Assembly: GCF_003255815.1 (NCBI RefSeq)
Contig: NC_037673.1
Span: forward strand, 157,055,732 to 157,119,731
Reading direction: 5' to 3'
Length of the DNA stretch: 64,000 nucleotides
Source of the DNA: Theropithecus gelada
Taxonomy: Eukaryota; Chordata; Mammalia; Primates; Cercopithecidae
In this document: one piece after another, positions 21,600-32,721 of the stretch
Layout of the letters: each line of letters opens with the position of its first letter
Numbering within the stretch: the first letter of the stretch is position 1
Notes under the pieces: generated by a model
Seen by the model: the letters and a program-made list of their open reading frames with translations, nothing else
Database searches by the model: none
Told to the model about the DNA's origin: nothing
Translations under genes and position numbers: made by a program

Positions 21600-21977
21600 T
21601 TGTGGTATTTTAGAACTGCCCAAAGAGAAAAATAAATAAATAAGCCATGCCGATAGTGAAGAGTTATGGTTAAAGGAAGGTTCTTTGACTGAACTAGTTT
21701 AAATGTTAATTTTATTACTCAAGAGGGCACTTTGGAACTCCCTGTCATTACGGAACAATTAAACTGTAGTTCCTTATTAATTTTAACTGCCTTCCTACGG
21801 TAATTAGTGGTATATAATGTGAATTGCATCCCATTAATGAATAGATTTTTGAATGTGAGTGGGCAGAGTCTTTTATTTGGCTATCCAACAAGACAAGGCC
21901 TATGAAAGGAACAAGTTTGGGCCCTTTGAGAATAGAGGGCCTTCCTACACCTCCGTGAGTCCAGGATGAACCCTGGC
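21600..21977. other. Unique AT-rich sequence with homeodomain-like sites
   Basis: Between 21690 and 21860 there are several ATTA/TAAT cores, including TAATTA at 21801. No recognised repeat. Confidence 0.35.
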
Positions 21978-22136
21978 AATGCCTTTGTTCTGTAAGGATG
22001 GAGGGAGGAGTGTGGATTGGGGAAAAGGGTCAGAGAGGAGAACAGAGGAGAGTGGAAGCTATGGGATTGCATCTGCTTCCCATCTATTCTTGGGATGGGT
22101 TTGAGCTCCTGTGGTGGAAGGAGTAAAGGCCAGAAA
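21978..22136 (+). repeat. Left arm of 159-bp inverted duplication
   Basis: From aatgcctttgttctgtaagg to gtaaaggccagaaa. Its reverse complement recurs at 23409-23567, same length, with only two mismatches (157/159). Not a known interspersed repeat. Confidence 0.97.
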
Positions 22137-22302
22137 GTTTAAAACATGCAGTCATTAAACTTTCAGGAAGGTGCGATAGTTCTGGCTGCCTCCTTAGTCA
22201 TGAAGTTGGCAGGCAGGAAATGGATAGTTTTTTGGAACAAGGATTTGGAAACAAAAACAGGAGATTGAGATTCTGGAGTCCTAGTAGCAGATCATCACTT
22301 GA

Positions 22303-22340
22303 GGATATATATATATATATACATTTTTTTTTTTTTTTGG
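22303..22340. repeat. (TA)n and poly-T
   Basis: atatatatatatatatat followed by a run of T. Confidence 0.95.
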
Positions 22341-22349
22341 TTAGTTTAA

Positions 22350-22580
22350 AGTGACATTTATGAAGCGCCTAGTGGATACCTGGCACTTTCCTAGGCAATG
22401 GGTCTATTATTTAATTCTCAACACGACTGCATGAGATCAGTATTATTATATCCATTTTATAGATGATAAAAACATATCTCAAACTTAAAAATATAAGATG
22501 ACATAGATCTTGGCCCTAAGCTCAGGTCCGGCCCAGTCCAGAGCCTGAATTTCAACGACTACATCACTGCCTCTTGGTCG
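22350..22580 (-). mobile_element. MIR SINE (near full length)
   Basis: atttatgaagcgcctagtgg, tacctggcactttcctaggc, tattatatccattttataga and gagcctgaatttcaacgact run along antisense MIR. Confidence 0.75.
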
Positions 22581-22689
22581 GGCCATACTTTTATTCATGT
22601 CTTCAGTTGCTCTGATTTTATTTTTAATGCCCTTCTTGCTTGTATATTCCTTAGCTAATAAAGCAGAACACCAGTGTTAAGAGATCTTT

Positions 22690-22745
22690 AGGGACTGTAA
22701 TGTGATCCCTTCATTTTATAAGTGAGAAAACTGAGGCCGGGGGAG
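22690..22745 (-). mobile_element. MIR fragment
   Basis: cccttcattttataagtgag then aaaactgaggccggggga. Confidence 0.5.
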
Positions 22746-23408
22746 GAGGATGGACCATTTAAACCAGGGAGAGAGTAGTGACTCTTATTCTAGGCACAGC
22801 TCGGGGGTGAGGGAGGCATGGATGCTAGCAGTTCCCCAATTCCAGCTCTGTCTGCACAATCCTCAAATCCTGACCCCGAAATCGAACTCTGGCTCCCTGG
22901 GCAGGCTTCTTACCATGGATGTCGCCAGCTCTGAGAATCTAGTTAGGCCAGGATTCCTCTGTGTGGGAAAACCATAGCCAACTCTGTCTTGTGCACTTGC
23001 AACTTAAATGCCACCAGCCTGTGAAATACAAATTGTATTGGCACAAGCCTCCACCTTCTTCACTGACAGCACTGACCTCCTCACAGCGTTCTCTGGATTT
23101 CCAGGGCTTGTCACAAGAGCACCCATGGCCAGTCTGTCAGCTGTGGCCTCTACGTGGTCTCCTCCTTCCTCTCTTCTGGCTCCCACCTGATAGAGTCCAC
23201 AGCCTGGCAGGCCATCTGCTGAAGCTGCCCTGAGACCCACCCCAAAACACTGCTGGCTTCCACACCAAAGGACTCTCTCTGGATACCCCGAATGCTTTCA
23301 GTTTCTTGTGGGCCGAGCATTGCTGGGTTATGTGGTGCCAATCAGTGCTGTGAGCTTCTGGCCATTACCCCCCACCTAGAATATCACCAGGATGCTCATA
23401 ACCGTCAG
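22746..23408. other. Unique spacer of the inverted duplication
   Basis: The loop between the inverted arms spans 22137-23408. This part holds no recognised repeat. Short frames on both strands look like chance. Confidence 0.4.
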
Positions 23409-23567
23409 TTTCTGGCCTTTACTCCTTCCACCACAGGAGCTCAAACCCATCCCAAGAATAGATGGGAAGCAGATGCAATCCCATCGCTTCCACTCTCCTC
23501 TGTTCTCCTCTCTGACCCTTTCCCCCAATCCACACTCCTCCCTCCATCCTTACAGAACAAAGGCATT
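23409..23567 (-). repeat. Right arm of 159-bp inverted duplication
   Basis: Begins tttctggcctttactccttc and ends aacaaaggcatt, abutting an antisense L2 tail at 23566. It is the reverse complement of 21978-22136, differing by one G/T and one A/G change. Confidence 0.97.
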
Positions 23568-23645
23568 TGTTGATTCATCAAATTTGTTCACTGAGCACCT
23601 ATTACTTGCCAGGCCTTCTGCTGTGTGCTTAGGGTACAGTTGAAA
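23566..23645 (-). mobile_element. L2 3' fragment
   Basis: ttgttcactgagcacctatt then acttgccaggccttctgctg. Confidence 0.65.
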
Positions 23646-24754
23646 CAGTCATTGTTAGTTACCAATATTCCTCTTTCTCTCTTTTTGATAGAACATCAAT
23701 TTTATTTGGGGCAAGAATTTGTCAGACCTCAGTGAAGAGTCATTTATGATTGTTCTACATGGATCAGGATAACGCCACCCCCTCATGCCCCCACCACCCC
23801 ATCTAGTAGACTCGTGATCCTGAACTGGATGAGACATGAGAGGAGGCTGGGTGCTTTTGATAAAAAGTGCAGACACGGAAGGGGGCCTGCGTGGTGCTCC
23901 CTCTTTCCTCTCTTCCTGCTTTGAATGGGGAGTTGATGTTTGGAGCTTGAGGGCTCAGAACATCAAGCCTGAGTAGCAGACAACAAGAGGATGGCAGAGC
24001 AGAAATGCAGGAAAAGCCTGGATCTTGATGGCTTGGTTGCACTCCCAGACCAACTCTGAGGCTGCCTTTCCTCTGGGCTTCTCACTTAGAAAAGAACAAG
24101 CACAGACTGGTTTAAGCCAACTTCTTCATCTGTCATTTTCAAGCTCTCCTAACAGCAGGTTGGTGATACATCCACAGAGTGATATGATGTGAGTGATACA
24201 GGCACAGCCCCTGCCTCCATGAAGTTCACACATCAATGTCTACCGGAGATGCTGGGAAGGGTACTGAGTTGCCAATTCAGGCAATGCCTGGCACAGACTT
24301 GCTCATTCACTTTTGCCTTCTTTGCACACTGTGTCTTTGCTTGGTATAATTAAATTCCATCGCTATCTGCTTTTACTTTAACTTCTAATTTCCCAGTGTA
24401 AATATGAGCCAAGAAGAGCAGATCAAGGAGGCAGCTGCTCCTCGGGGCCTGGCTGGTCTGCAGCATGGTAGATTGTGAGCTCATTTAGAGAACACTCTGG
24501 ATCGATAATGATTTCAGTTACACCGCAGGCTAAGTGTTTGAAGCCAGTGGCTCTGAGAGGGGTGATGGATCCATTAGGAATGCTTGGGCAAAGGGTAGAG
24601 ACTCTTCCCTTCCCTCTTCTGCTGCAAGGGGAGAAGTAATTTCTCTGTTTGGCTGTAAGGTTGCTAGGTCAGTCAGCCCGGGGAATGGTTGACTCACAGT
24701 TCAGGTTTTCTCTCAGAGGCAGGAAGTTTTGCCAACAGAGAGGCTGTGGAGGTT
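23646..24754. other. Unique sequence, with weak L2 at 24160-24260
   Basis: Mostly unassigned. gatacaggcacagcccctgc and ctccatgaagttcacacatc suggest a short antisense L2 piece. Confidence 0.4.
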
Positions 24755-24900
24755 GGTAGTTAAGAGCTCCAGCTCTGAGAATCCAGGCTTTTCCCTTTTG
24801 CATGCTGTGTGACCTTGGGCAAGTTACTCAGCCTGGCTGAGCCTCTATTCCTTTATCTGTGCTCTGTGGATAATCACAGTAGATAAGGCTTCTGTTGACT
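24755..24900 (+). mobile_element. MIR SINE
   Basis: gttaagagctccagctctga then gctgtgtgaccttgggcaag, a well-preserved MIR core. Confidence 0.85.
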
Positions 24901-25031
24901 CTTAACCGGCCTTTTGTAAATCTTCTGGGGAGTGTAATCACCAAGGAGTGTAACAGTGAGGAAGGGAATTTGTGGAATGCATGGAAATGAAAACATCCAA
25001 GCAGTTGGGAGTGTGACATAAATAAAGGTAC

Positions 25032-25405
25032 TGAATTAGTCTGTTCTCACGTTGCTATAAAGAACTGCCTGAGACTGGGTAATTTATAAAGGAAAGAGGG
25101 TTAATTGACTCACAGTTTCCCATGGCTCAGGAGGCCTCAGGAAACTTAGAATCAAGGCAGTAGGGGAAGCAAACACATACTTCACTTGATAGCAGGAAGG
25201 AGAGGTGTTGAACCAAGAGGGAAGAGTCCTTTATAAAACCATCAGATCTCATGAGAGCTCACTGAGTATCACCAGAACAGCAGCATGGGGGTAATTGCCC
25301 CCATGATTCAATTACCTCCCACCAAGTCCTTCCCATGACATGTGGGGATTATGGGAACTCCAATTCAAGATGAGATTTGGGTGGGGATACAGCCAAACCA
25401 TATCA
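25032..25405 (-). mobile_element. MST-type (ERVL-MaLR) solo LTR
   Basis: Starts tgaattagtctgttctcacg and ends cagccaaaccatatca, with tcagatctcatgagagctca inside. The flanking 5-mers ggtac (25027-25031) and ggttc (25406-25410) match 4/5. Confidence 0.92.
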
Positions 25406-25539
25406 GGTTCAGAAACAACACAAAACAACATAAAAACACAAAACAAAACCCAAGATATGTTGGAGAGGGGTACCAAGGGTGTTCCCAGGAGGTGTGGGGA
25501 AGAACTCAGTTCTGTCTCTTTGCCTAATTCTTTTCTTAA

Positions 25540-25680
25540 AAAATTAATTTAATTTTAAAAAATAGAAACAGAGTCTCCCTATGTTGCCCAGGCTGGTCTT
25601 GAACTCTTGGGCTCAAGAGATCCTCCTGCCTTGGCCTCCCAAGGTCCTAGGATTACAGGTGTGAGCTACCACGCCCAGCC
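25540..25680 (-). mobile_element. Alu monomer (FLAM-like)
   Basis: A single antisense arm: ccctatgttgcccaggctgg to gagctaccacgcccagcc. Confidence 0.85.
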
Positions 25681-25799
25681 CTCCTTACCTAATTCCTTAT
25701 CCATTGGCACCACCAAGATCCTACCCTGTGCCCCATGTTTAAAAATAACTACCCCCCCCAAATATAGCAGTACTAATAAATATTTTAAATGATATTCAA

Positions 25800-26130
25800 A
25801 GTTTTTGTATTTTCTATGGGGGAAATAGGTACCTCTGCTGCTGGTGAATGTGTATCTTAATAAAATAGGAGTTTGAATTGACATCTGAATCAAGAGCCCT
25901 AAAAATGATCCTGTCCTTTGAATTAGCAATTCTATTTTCAGGAAATGATTCTAAGAAAATATAAATCTGGATATGGGAAAATTTAATTAACATGGTTTTT
26001 ACACAGCCTTGCAAATTAGAAAGAAACTGTCCAATAATTTCTTAAATAAATTCTAGTGAATCGGTACAGTGGAATACCATGTTACCATTAAAAAATGTGA
26101 AACAATATGAAAACTTGAGAAGATGTTCAA
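25800..26130 (+). mobile_element. L1M LINE fragment
   Basis: aattagcaattctattttca, ggtacagtggaataccatgt and taccattaaaaaatgtga follow the 3' ORF2 region of old L1. Confidence 0.7.
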
Positions 26131-26154
26131 GACAAACACAGACATGATCCATGA

Positions 26155-26340
26155 AGACTCTGGATTTATAATACTACTACTGGGTTTGAAACCTGCTTCT
26201 ACTGCTTCCTAGCTGTGTGACGTTGGAATGAATTACATAACCTCTCTGTGTCTAAGATTTTTCATCTGAAAAATAGGGCTTACAGATAATAATTACTTAA
26301 TGGCTTTGGCACATGGTAAGTGCCTTGTCTGCCATTAAGT
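26155..26340 (+). mobile_element. MIR SINE
   Basis: ctactgcttcctagctgtgt, gacgttggaatgaattacat, cctctctgtgtctaag, then atggtaagtgccttg. Confidence 0.75.
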
Positions 26341-26451
26341 GAAACTATGAGGACACATTTCCAAAAAAAGAAAAGAAAAAGGAAAGAAAAATGTATACGT
26401 GAGAGAAAAAAAGATAAAAATATTAAGAGCATTTATTTATTTATTCTATAC

Positions 26452-26602
26452 TTTTTTGTTTTTTTGTTTTTTTTTTTTTTTTTAAAGAGGCAGCATTTCA
26501 CTATGTTGCCCAGGCTAGTCTTGATCTCCTGGGTGCAGGTGGTCCTCCTGCCTTAGCATCCTGAGTAGTTGGGACTCCAGGTGCATGTTACCATGCCCAG
26601 CT
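26452..26602 (-). mobile_element. Alu monomer (FLAM-like)
   Basis: T-run then ttcactatgttgcccaggct to accatgcccagctg, one arm only. Confidence 0.85.
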
Positions 26603-26604
26603 GT

Positions 26605-26710
26605 ATACAAATTTATTGAGTACCCCCATGTGCCAGGCTCTGTGATACAACGGTGAACAAAAGAAACACAAACATCTACATTTGGAGGGTTTATAGTGCA
26701 GAGAAGAAGT
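26605..26710 (-). mobile_element. L2 3' fragment
   Basis: aaatttattgagtaccccca, tgtgccaggctctgtgatac and aacggtgaacaaaagaaac. Confidence 0.75.
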
Positions 26711-26732
26711 TCTCATAAAAATTGCTGGGGGT

Positions 26733-26871
26733 CACCATGCCCAGCTAGCCAATTTTTAATTTTTTGTAGAGACGAGGTCTTGCCATATTGCCCAGGCTCA
26801 TCTTGAACTCCTGGGCTCAAGCAATGCTCCTACCTCGGCCTCCCAGTGTGCATAAGCCACCACACCCAGCC
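26733..26871 (-). mobile_element. Alu fragment
   Basis: caccatgcccagctagccaa to accacacccagcc, with no tail of its own on the left, so 3'-truncated. Confidence 0.9.
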
Positions 26872-26881
26872 CTGTGGTGGA

Positions 26882-27255
26882 TTTTTTTTTTTTTTTTTTT
26901 TTAGAGAAAATCTAAGAAGCAATACCAGTAGGCAAATGCTTAAATGGATTACAGACTGGAAAACAAGATGGCAGCAAACCAAGATACATTTTTTTGGTCA
27001 AACAAATGATGTTGGAAAATGCCTGGAAAACATGAGAAAATGTGAACAGACGATCATTAGAACAAGTTTTACAGTGGGAAGTTTGCCACACAATTGGATG
27101 AAACTACAAGATATTATTACTGTATCTGGAAAAGGTTATGTTTCAAAGATGAAGTGCACGAAGAACCCCTTTTTCATGAACCACAGGAGAAGGTATTTTC
27201 TCAACTGTAAATGATCTCTTTAATCAAAACAATGTGTTATTGAAAAAAAAATTCC
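26882..27255. other. Unassigned segment bounded by poly-T and A-run
   Basis: A 21-T run (26882-26902) on the left and an A9 run near 27243 on the right frame about 340 bp. A plus frame is open from within the Alu to 27214 (KWITDWKTRWQQTKIHFFGQ...). I recognise no protein. It could be an old retrocopy in either direction or a chance frame. Confidence 0.3.
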
Positions 27256-27350
27256 TGGGGGTATCTTTTAAAAATGTAGACGTGTGGACCCCTTAGAAGT
27301 CTGGATTCTGCAGTTGTGGGCATAGGTCCAGGAGTCTTCACGTCGTACAT
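27250..27350. mobile_element. Possible MER5A-like fragment
   Basis: attcctgggggtatctttta, gtagacgtgtggacccctta and tctggattctgcagt give a weak hAT-MITE-like pattern. Confidence 0.3.
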
Positions 27351-29054
27351 GCACCAGAGGGCTCTGCTACAGGCCTTTTGAGACTGCACTGGTGAATATA
27401 TGCAATAACCAATATGTGGTTATTGCTGATTGGAGAGGGATTAGTAGTGACTTTAATTTTTTTTTTATTCCTTATGTTTTGTAAGTTTCTACACTTAAGA
27501 TTTTTTTTAATAATTAGAAAAATGTAAACATTTTATATGTTTAAATATGCAGCATCTATGCCCCTCCTGTCTGCCTTCCCCTATGTCCAGCACAATTCTC
27601 ATTTCTTGCACAATAACAGAAGAACATCACACAGACTCCAGATTAGGAAAGGCCTCTGGAATGGATGATGGGGGCTGTGATTCTCAGATAGCCGCAAAAT
27701 CACAAAGAGAAGGTGGAAAATTTCTTGCCCAAATCATCTGCTTTTGTTTGAATGTGCTCCAGCCCCGCCTCTCTTAGGCAAAGAAACCTCTTTAAAGATG
27801 CATTTCATTTGCTTTCTTTTTCCTGCAAATTCTCTTGACCTTGAGATTTATCCAGTGGCTCTGGTAATTGGTGCAGTTTCCAGAGTAATTTGTATGGACG
27901 TTGTGTAATGCAGACATACGGGGAGAAATCTCCACAGTCATCCTGTGCTTGTATCAGGTGAATTTATATTTTATGGTTTTTGGTCAGATTGATTTTTGTG
28001 AAACACCCTGGGGTGTTTGCAAATATGAAAGTTCTTGTAGTTCTGGTTGCTTGTTTGTATTTACAGGAAGAATAAAAAGAAGACGAGAAAATTGCTCTCT
28101 CTGCTGACAAACTCCTTCTTCCCCAGGAGTGTGGAAGGGAAGGAGATGAAGGGCTTCCAACAGGAGGGAAAACTAGAGGCAGTGAGATCAGAGATCAGGG
28201 TGAAAACCTGCCAGTGAGGGCTAATTTGCACCAGGAAGCATTGTCAGGCATGGGCAGCAAGTTCACGAATACTGGGTAGTTCTCATCAAATAAAAAGGTT
28301 ATGATGAACAAAACTGCTGTGATTAAAGTTCTTAAAATCCCTGAACTCTGTGATGAGTGGGCTCTCTGAACCTGTCTTGAGTTTATTCTGAGGCACCATG
28401 TCCATTTTGGGCTGGTCTTTTACATAGAATGAATACCTGCTAACTTGGTTATACAAATTGAAAACTATATCTTTTCCAATCCCAAACTAAACCAAATGAA
28501 ACCAAACAAAACTAGAACACCTAACTTTCTGCATGGGTTAGTTCTGATGCCTGAAGTACTTTTAGTGTAAAGGTAGGTTCAGTAAGTGTGTAGCATGCAT
28601 AGCATTACTTCTTCCTTCTGAGCCCATGACAGACATTACTAATCAATTACAGTTGACTAGTAAAGCTGTCAGCACATTCACTTTCCCCATTAAGCAACCT
28701 TGATGCCTGGATTTCTTACCATTATCGCCATCCCTTTTGGAATCACGGTAGGCAAATACAAAGCATCTTCACTGCTATTCTTACTGCAATTCCTGTCTGT
28801 TTTATCCTTGACAAATGCCAATAAGAAGTCACAACACTCACAATCTGCTCAGATGTGACCTTAGAATCTTCCTCAAAAACAGTTTTCCACACAGTTTCTA
28901 CCAATAGATGGGATCTTGTATGGAACAGGAAAGGTATTTGCTATCCATGGGGTATCTGAAAATTAGGAAGCAAGACATCTGCCATTAACCCCTTTGTGAC
29001 TTAGTTCGTCAGACTGGTGTCACCAGAGAATAGAGGGGAAAAGGTCAGGTGTGT
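27351..29054. other. Unique sequence, nothing assigned
   Basis: About 1.7 kb without repeats or genes I can support. Short frames at 27547-27777 and 27901-28107 have no recognisable features. Confidence 0.45.
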
Positions 29055-29500
29055 ACTCTGCAGTCTGGTATTTATGACCCTTCATGGTTTGGCTTCAGTT
29101 TCTATTTCTAATTAAACAGCTTATGTCTGCTCAGACAAGCTTTTCCATTTGCTTCCGTATGTCTTGTCTTTTTCCATTTTTAGGTCCTCTGCTCACTCAG
29201 CTTCCCCCACCTGGAACACCCTCCCTCCTCTCCACCCACCCAATTTTTGCCATTTTCCAAGGCTTAGCTCATGGTCTGTTGGTTGCACTGAGTCTTTTCT
29301 AAATACTAGGAATGATTTGTCTGTGGTCTAAATTCCCATGGCATTTACAATTTATTCAACTCACTTGGCATCAAACTTCTTCCCCTGAAATGTTTATTCC
29401 TTCTTAATGCCTACGTGTTTTAATTTTTTAACCACTAGACTATAAACCTTGCCATCAGGGTCCAGGCCTTCATCTTCCTTTGTGTTGAATATATACTTTG
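29055..29500 (+). mobile_element. L2 LINE 3' region
   Basis: tgacccttcatggtttggct, cccccacctggaacaccctc, ttttccaaggcttagctcat and gactataaaccttgccatca follow the L2 3' end in the sense direction. Confidence 0.7.
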
Positions 29501-30399
29501 GGCAAGAGCCCTTCATTTCTCCAGGGGTGGTGGAATGAGGAGCAGCTAATGGAGGGGGGAATGAACCTCCACTTTATTTGGCTTGCACTCTGGTTGAAGC
29601 CCATCTCTGTTTCCATTTGAGACCTTTTAAATAGAAATCAAAACATAGACTATGATGTCCGAGGGTTTTTCTAAGAAAAGCTAATGCAGGATAGAGAGAT
29701 ATTCAGAGAGAGGATGTAGATGGTGCTAAAGCTTGGAACCACCAACACCTGCTAGTGGGATGGAGTACTGAATACATTGCAGTTTTCTTTGGTTGTTCCT
29801 GCTCTAGTAGGAAGTTATGAAGATATTTAATATTCAAAATCACTTAATCCACAGTCTTGACCTTGGGGAAATACTGCATTTTATCAAATCAGCTAGCTGC
29901 CCTGCTCAGAATCAGACATCAGATGGAGCAAGTAGAGCTTATTTTTGTATTTGAAATATTTCTTAGTAAGCTAAAAAAATAAAGCTTCACTGCTACATAA
30001 AGTGATATAGGTTTTATCATTCAAAGCACAGAGAAGAGATATTGGAAAGCAGGCTTAATACTTGCTTCCCGAGTTCTTTCTATATATTTCTAAATTATAT
30101 AATGATGGTTTATCCTAAACTATTTTTCTTAATCATAATGTCAACATATTTTTATTTATATTTTATTTAGGGAATAGATTCATAACAAATGAACACATTA
30201 ATAAAAATATTCAATGAGAAATTGTTATGCAAGTCACTGAGCACACAAATTATCAGTTTCCACACAAAAGATGAGCTACTAAGAACAGAAAGTTCAATGG
30301 AGAGACTGAAACCCAAAGGGTCAACAATAGGCTGAGGCAGACATCCAGGCCAAAGTGACTCGGTGAGCTTGGCTCGCAGGTGCATACTTCACTTGTTAT
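29501..30399. other. AT-rich unique sequence
   Basis: No repeat assigned with confidence. The last part may belong to the LTR that follows. Confidence 0.4.
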
Positions 30400-30495
30400 A
30401 CGACCTGCTTGTGTAAGTTCATACTTGGCTTCGAGCCACTATTGTCTGTAGAAGGTATAGCTACCCTGCTGATGCTGTACAGGCTCTTGCTCTTG

Positions 30496-30554
<59 letters not shown>

Positions 30555-30557
30555 ACA

Positions 30558-30615
<58 letters not shown>

Positions 30616-31023
30616 CAGAGCTGTCCTTCTTGCAGATAGAGGGAGGCTAGGGCTCGACATGGCTTCTGTGCAAGCGCTGGCACCCAGAGTAAAGCTACTG
30701 ACCCCTGCATGGGAGAGTTACCATCTGGCAGATGGACAGGGGAAGCCAGAAACCAGCTTGTGCCCAGAGAGAGAAAGAGTTAAGCTGCTGATCCTGAAGG
30801 CAAGGGAGAGCCAGCCGTGCAGCTATGTGTGGGAGTGGCCGGAGCAAGCAGCTGAAAGTGAACGGTGTGAGAGAGCTAGTGTGAGTAAGCTGCTGATGAG
30901 AGAGCTGCTGAATAAAACCATATTCACCTGCCTATGGTCCCCTGAATGTTCTTTCAGCTATCCACCATCCACCCACTCCCCTTGGACCTCAGCTGGGGCT
31001 GGAACCTGACCCCAAGCATGACA
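30400..31023 (+). mobile_element. Possible ERV LTR
   Basis: Contains a polyadenylation signal in gctgaataaaaccatattca and ends in aca at 31021-31023, directly followed by tttggcgtagttgtgg, which resembles a tRNA primer-binding site. The 5' boundary is unclear. Inferred from layout; family not named. Holds the GA/CA/GA microsatellite. Confidence 0.4.
30498..30612. repeat. Compound (GA)n(CA)n(GA)n microsatellite
   Basis: About 115 bp: a GA tract, about 12 CA units (30551-30574), then GA again. The Arg/Glu and Ser/Leu frames across it are artefacts. Confidence 0.98.
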
Positions 31024-31304
31024 TTTGGCGTAGTTGTGGACCTGACACCAGGGAACATTTACCCTGTTATAACTACCCACTACTGGAAACAGATAAATTA
31101 CAGGCCCAGGGTGGTTTGAGATGGGAATACAGAACTAGGTGGTCAGGCTAGGTACAGGGCAATACATCAGAATTCTTCCCCTGTGGCCAAGAATTATTAC
31201 CTCAAGTTTCCACATGCCCTGTGTAAGTGGGAGAAGGAAAAACAAGATTCTCTGGGATTTCTAGGAGACTTAGAAAACAAGTTTGTAAAAATCCTCTTAT
31301 GAGT
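31024..31304. other. Sequence after the possible LTR
   Basis: If the LTR call is right this would be ERV leader. It has no open frame of note. Confidence 0.25.
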
Positions 31305-31580
31305 CAGTGAGATAATTTCTTGGGGGTATATGCCAGAAGTAGGATTGCTGAGTAGTAGGGTAAGCTACCACTTACCCTAGGGCAAGGTAAGGTAGGATAC
31401 ATGGTAAGCACCAAGAAAGTATCCTCCAGAATGACCTTTTGTTTCCATCTCCAGGAAGGTCCCATTTTCCCATATCCTTACAAAAAGTTTGATGGGTCCA
31501 AAGAGGTTTCTTGCTGTCATTTTGATTTCTTTGATTACTATGTGGGTTGAGTAGAGGATTTTCTTTCATGAAACTATAAG
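31305..31580 (-). mobile_element. L1M fragment
   Basis: tttcttgggggtatatgcca and gtaggattgctgagtagtag match the antisense ORF2 3' region of old L1. The rest is diverged. Confidence 0.5.
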
Positions 31581-32164
31581 TGCCCCTCAAACCATGGCAT
31601 AATCATCTGTGCATCCCTGGCCTCTATTACCCAGTAGAACCTTATTAAATGGCTGCTGAATTACATGTAATTTAGATCAATGATGGGCCCTTCCCTCAGT
31701 AGAGGATTCAGCTGTTCCAAAAAAAAGGTCCTTGAAAATTTTTAAAGTTGGAAGCAGCTGTGTCTAGCTAAAGTCTGCCAGAATGACATAGTGATAGTGA
31801 CCAGAGTATTCGTTTGTTTTTCTAAAATCAAAGAACTGGTGAACCTCACGGAATCAAAGAGGAATAGTCAGCTGACGCGGCAGGACCCTTGACGTAAAGT
31901 GTCTGATTCCTCCCTTGCTTTTGTCCACAGTGTAATATGTTATCTGCTGCTCACTCTTATTTGATCTGCTTGAAGTCCTTGCCAGTGGCCATCCATGGGA
32001 AATCTAGTCCTTCCCCATCCTGTCCCCTCTTTACATCAGTAGTTTTAGGTATGCTGGGGTCATGCATCCCATTAAGAAACCAATGCAAAATATAGAACTT
32101 CTCTCCTGAAAACTTATGTATGTACAAAATTTTGCACATAATCTCAGTGGACACCTGATGGCTG
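31581..32164. other. Unique sequence, nothing assigned
   Basis: No gene or repeat supported apart from a short L2/MIR-like tail around 31620-31665. Confidence 0.4.
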
Positions 32165-32460
32165 ATGTGACAATCATTTGTTTATTTATGAACTCATTTA
32201 TCTATTCACTGGCTCATTCACTTATTCACTCAATGGTTATTGAATGCTGAGGTCCAGGTCTGTTAGATGTTGGAGACTCATGAACAATGGTCCCTGCCCT
32301 CAGTAGCTTTAGTTCACTGGGGTAAATAGGTAAACAAACCAGTCTAGTATGTGGTGTTGGGCAATATTGTAGAGGTAGAGGTACTGAGGGAGGGCAGAGG
32401 AGAAGCGACGAACCTGGGGGTATCATGGGAGGAGGAAGTGATTTCTGAGCTGAGCACCAA
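32165..32460 (-). mobile_element. L2 3' fragment
   Basis: ctggctcattcacttattca, ctcaatggttattgaatgct, then acaatggtccctgccctcag. Confidence 0.75.
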
Positions 32461-32599
32461 GAAGAAGAAGCACTTTTGACAAAGCAACTTGACTTTTTTC
32501 ACATGAACTTATTTCTAAGTGATTACTGTGGACATTGAAAGACCCTTAACCCTAGGAAAATCTCTGAAGGTCCCACCTCACTCATGTCAAACAAATGAA

Positions 32600-32712
32600 A
32601 GTTATATATATATATATATATATAGTTATATATATATACAGTTATATATATAATTATATATATATAAAACTATATATATATAAAAAAACTATATATATAT
32701 GACATATATGTA
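32600..32712. repeat. (TA)n-rich low complexity
   Basis: Alternating TA tracts separated by gt, ca and aaa interruptions. Confidence 0.97.
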
Positions 32713-32721
32713 CTTTTTATT

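Noticed and set aside
22040..22072. Related short peptides encoded at 21881-22072 and 23392-23643 suggesting a gene duplication
   Set aside because: The similarity is explained by the 159-bp inverted DNA duplication; neither frame is otherwise gene-like.
27345..27362. Second CTCF-like motif caccagagggctc
   Set aside because: Mismatches at the first and late core positions; weaker than the 12660 site.
30396..30710. Open frames of Arg-Glu and Ser-Leu repeats
   Set aside because: Translation of the GA/CA/GA microsatellite, open in several frames at once.
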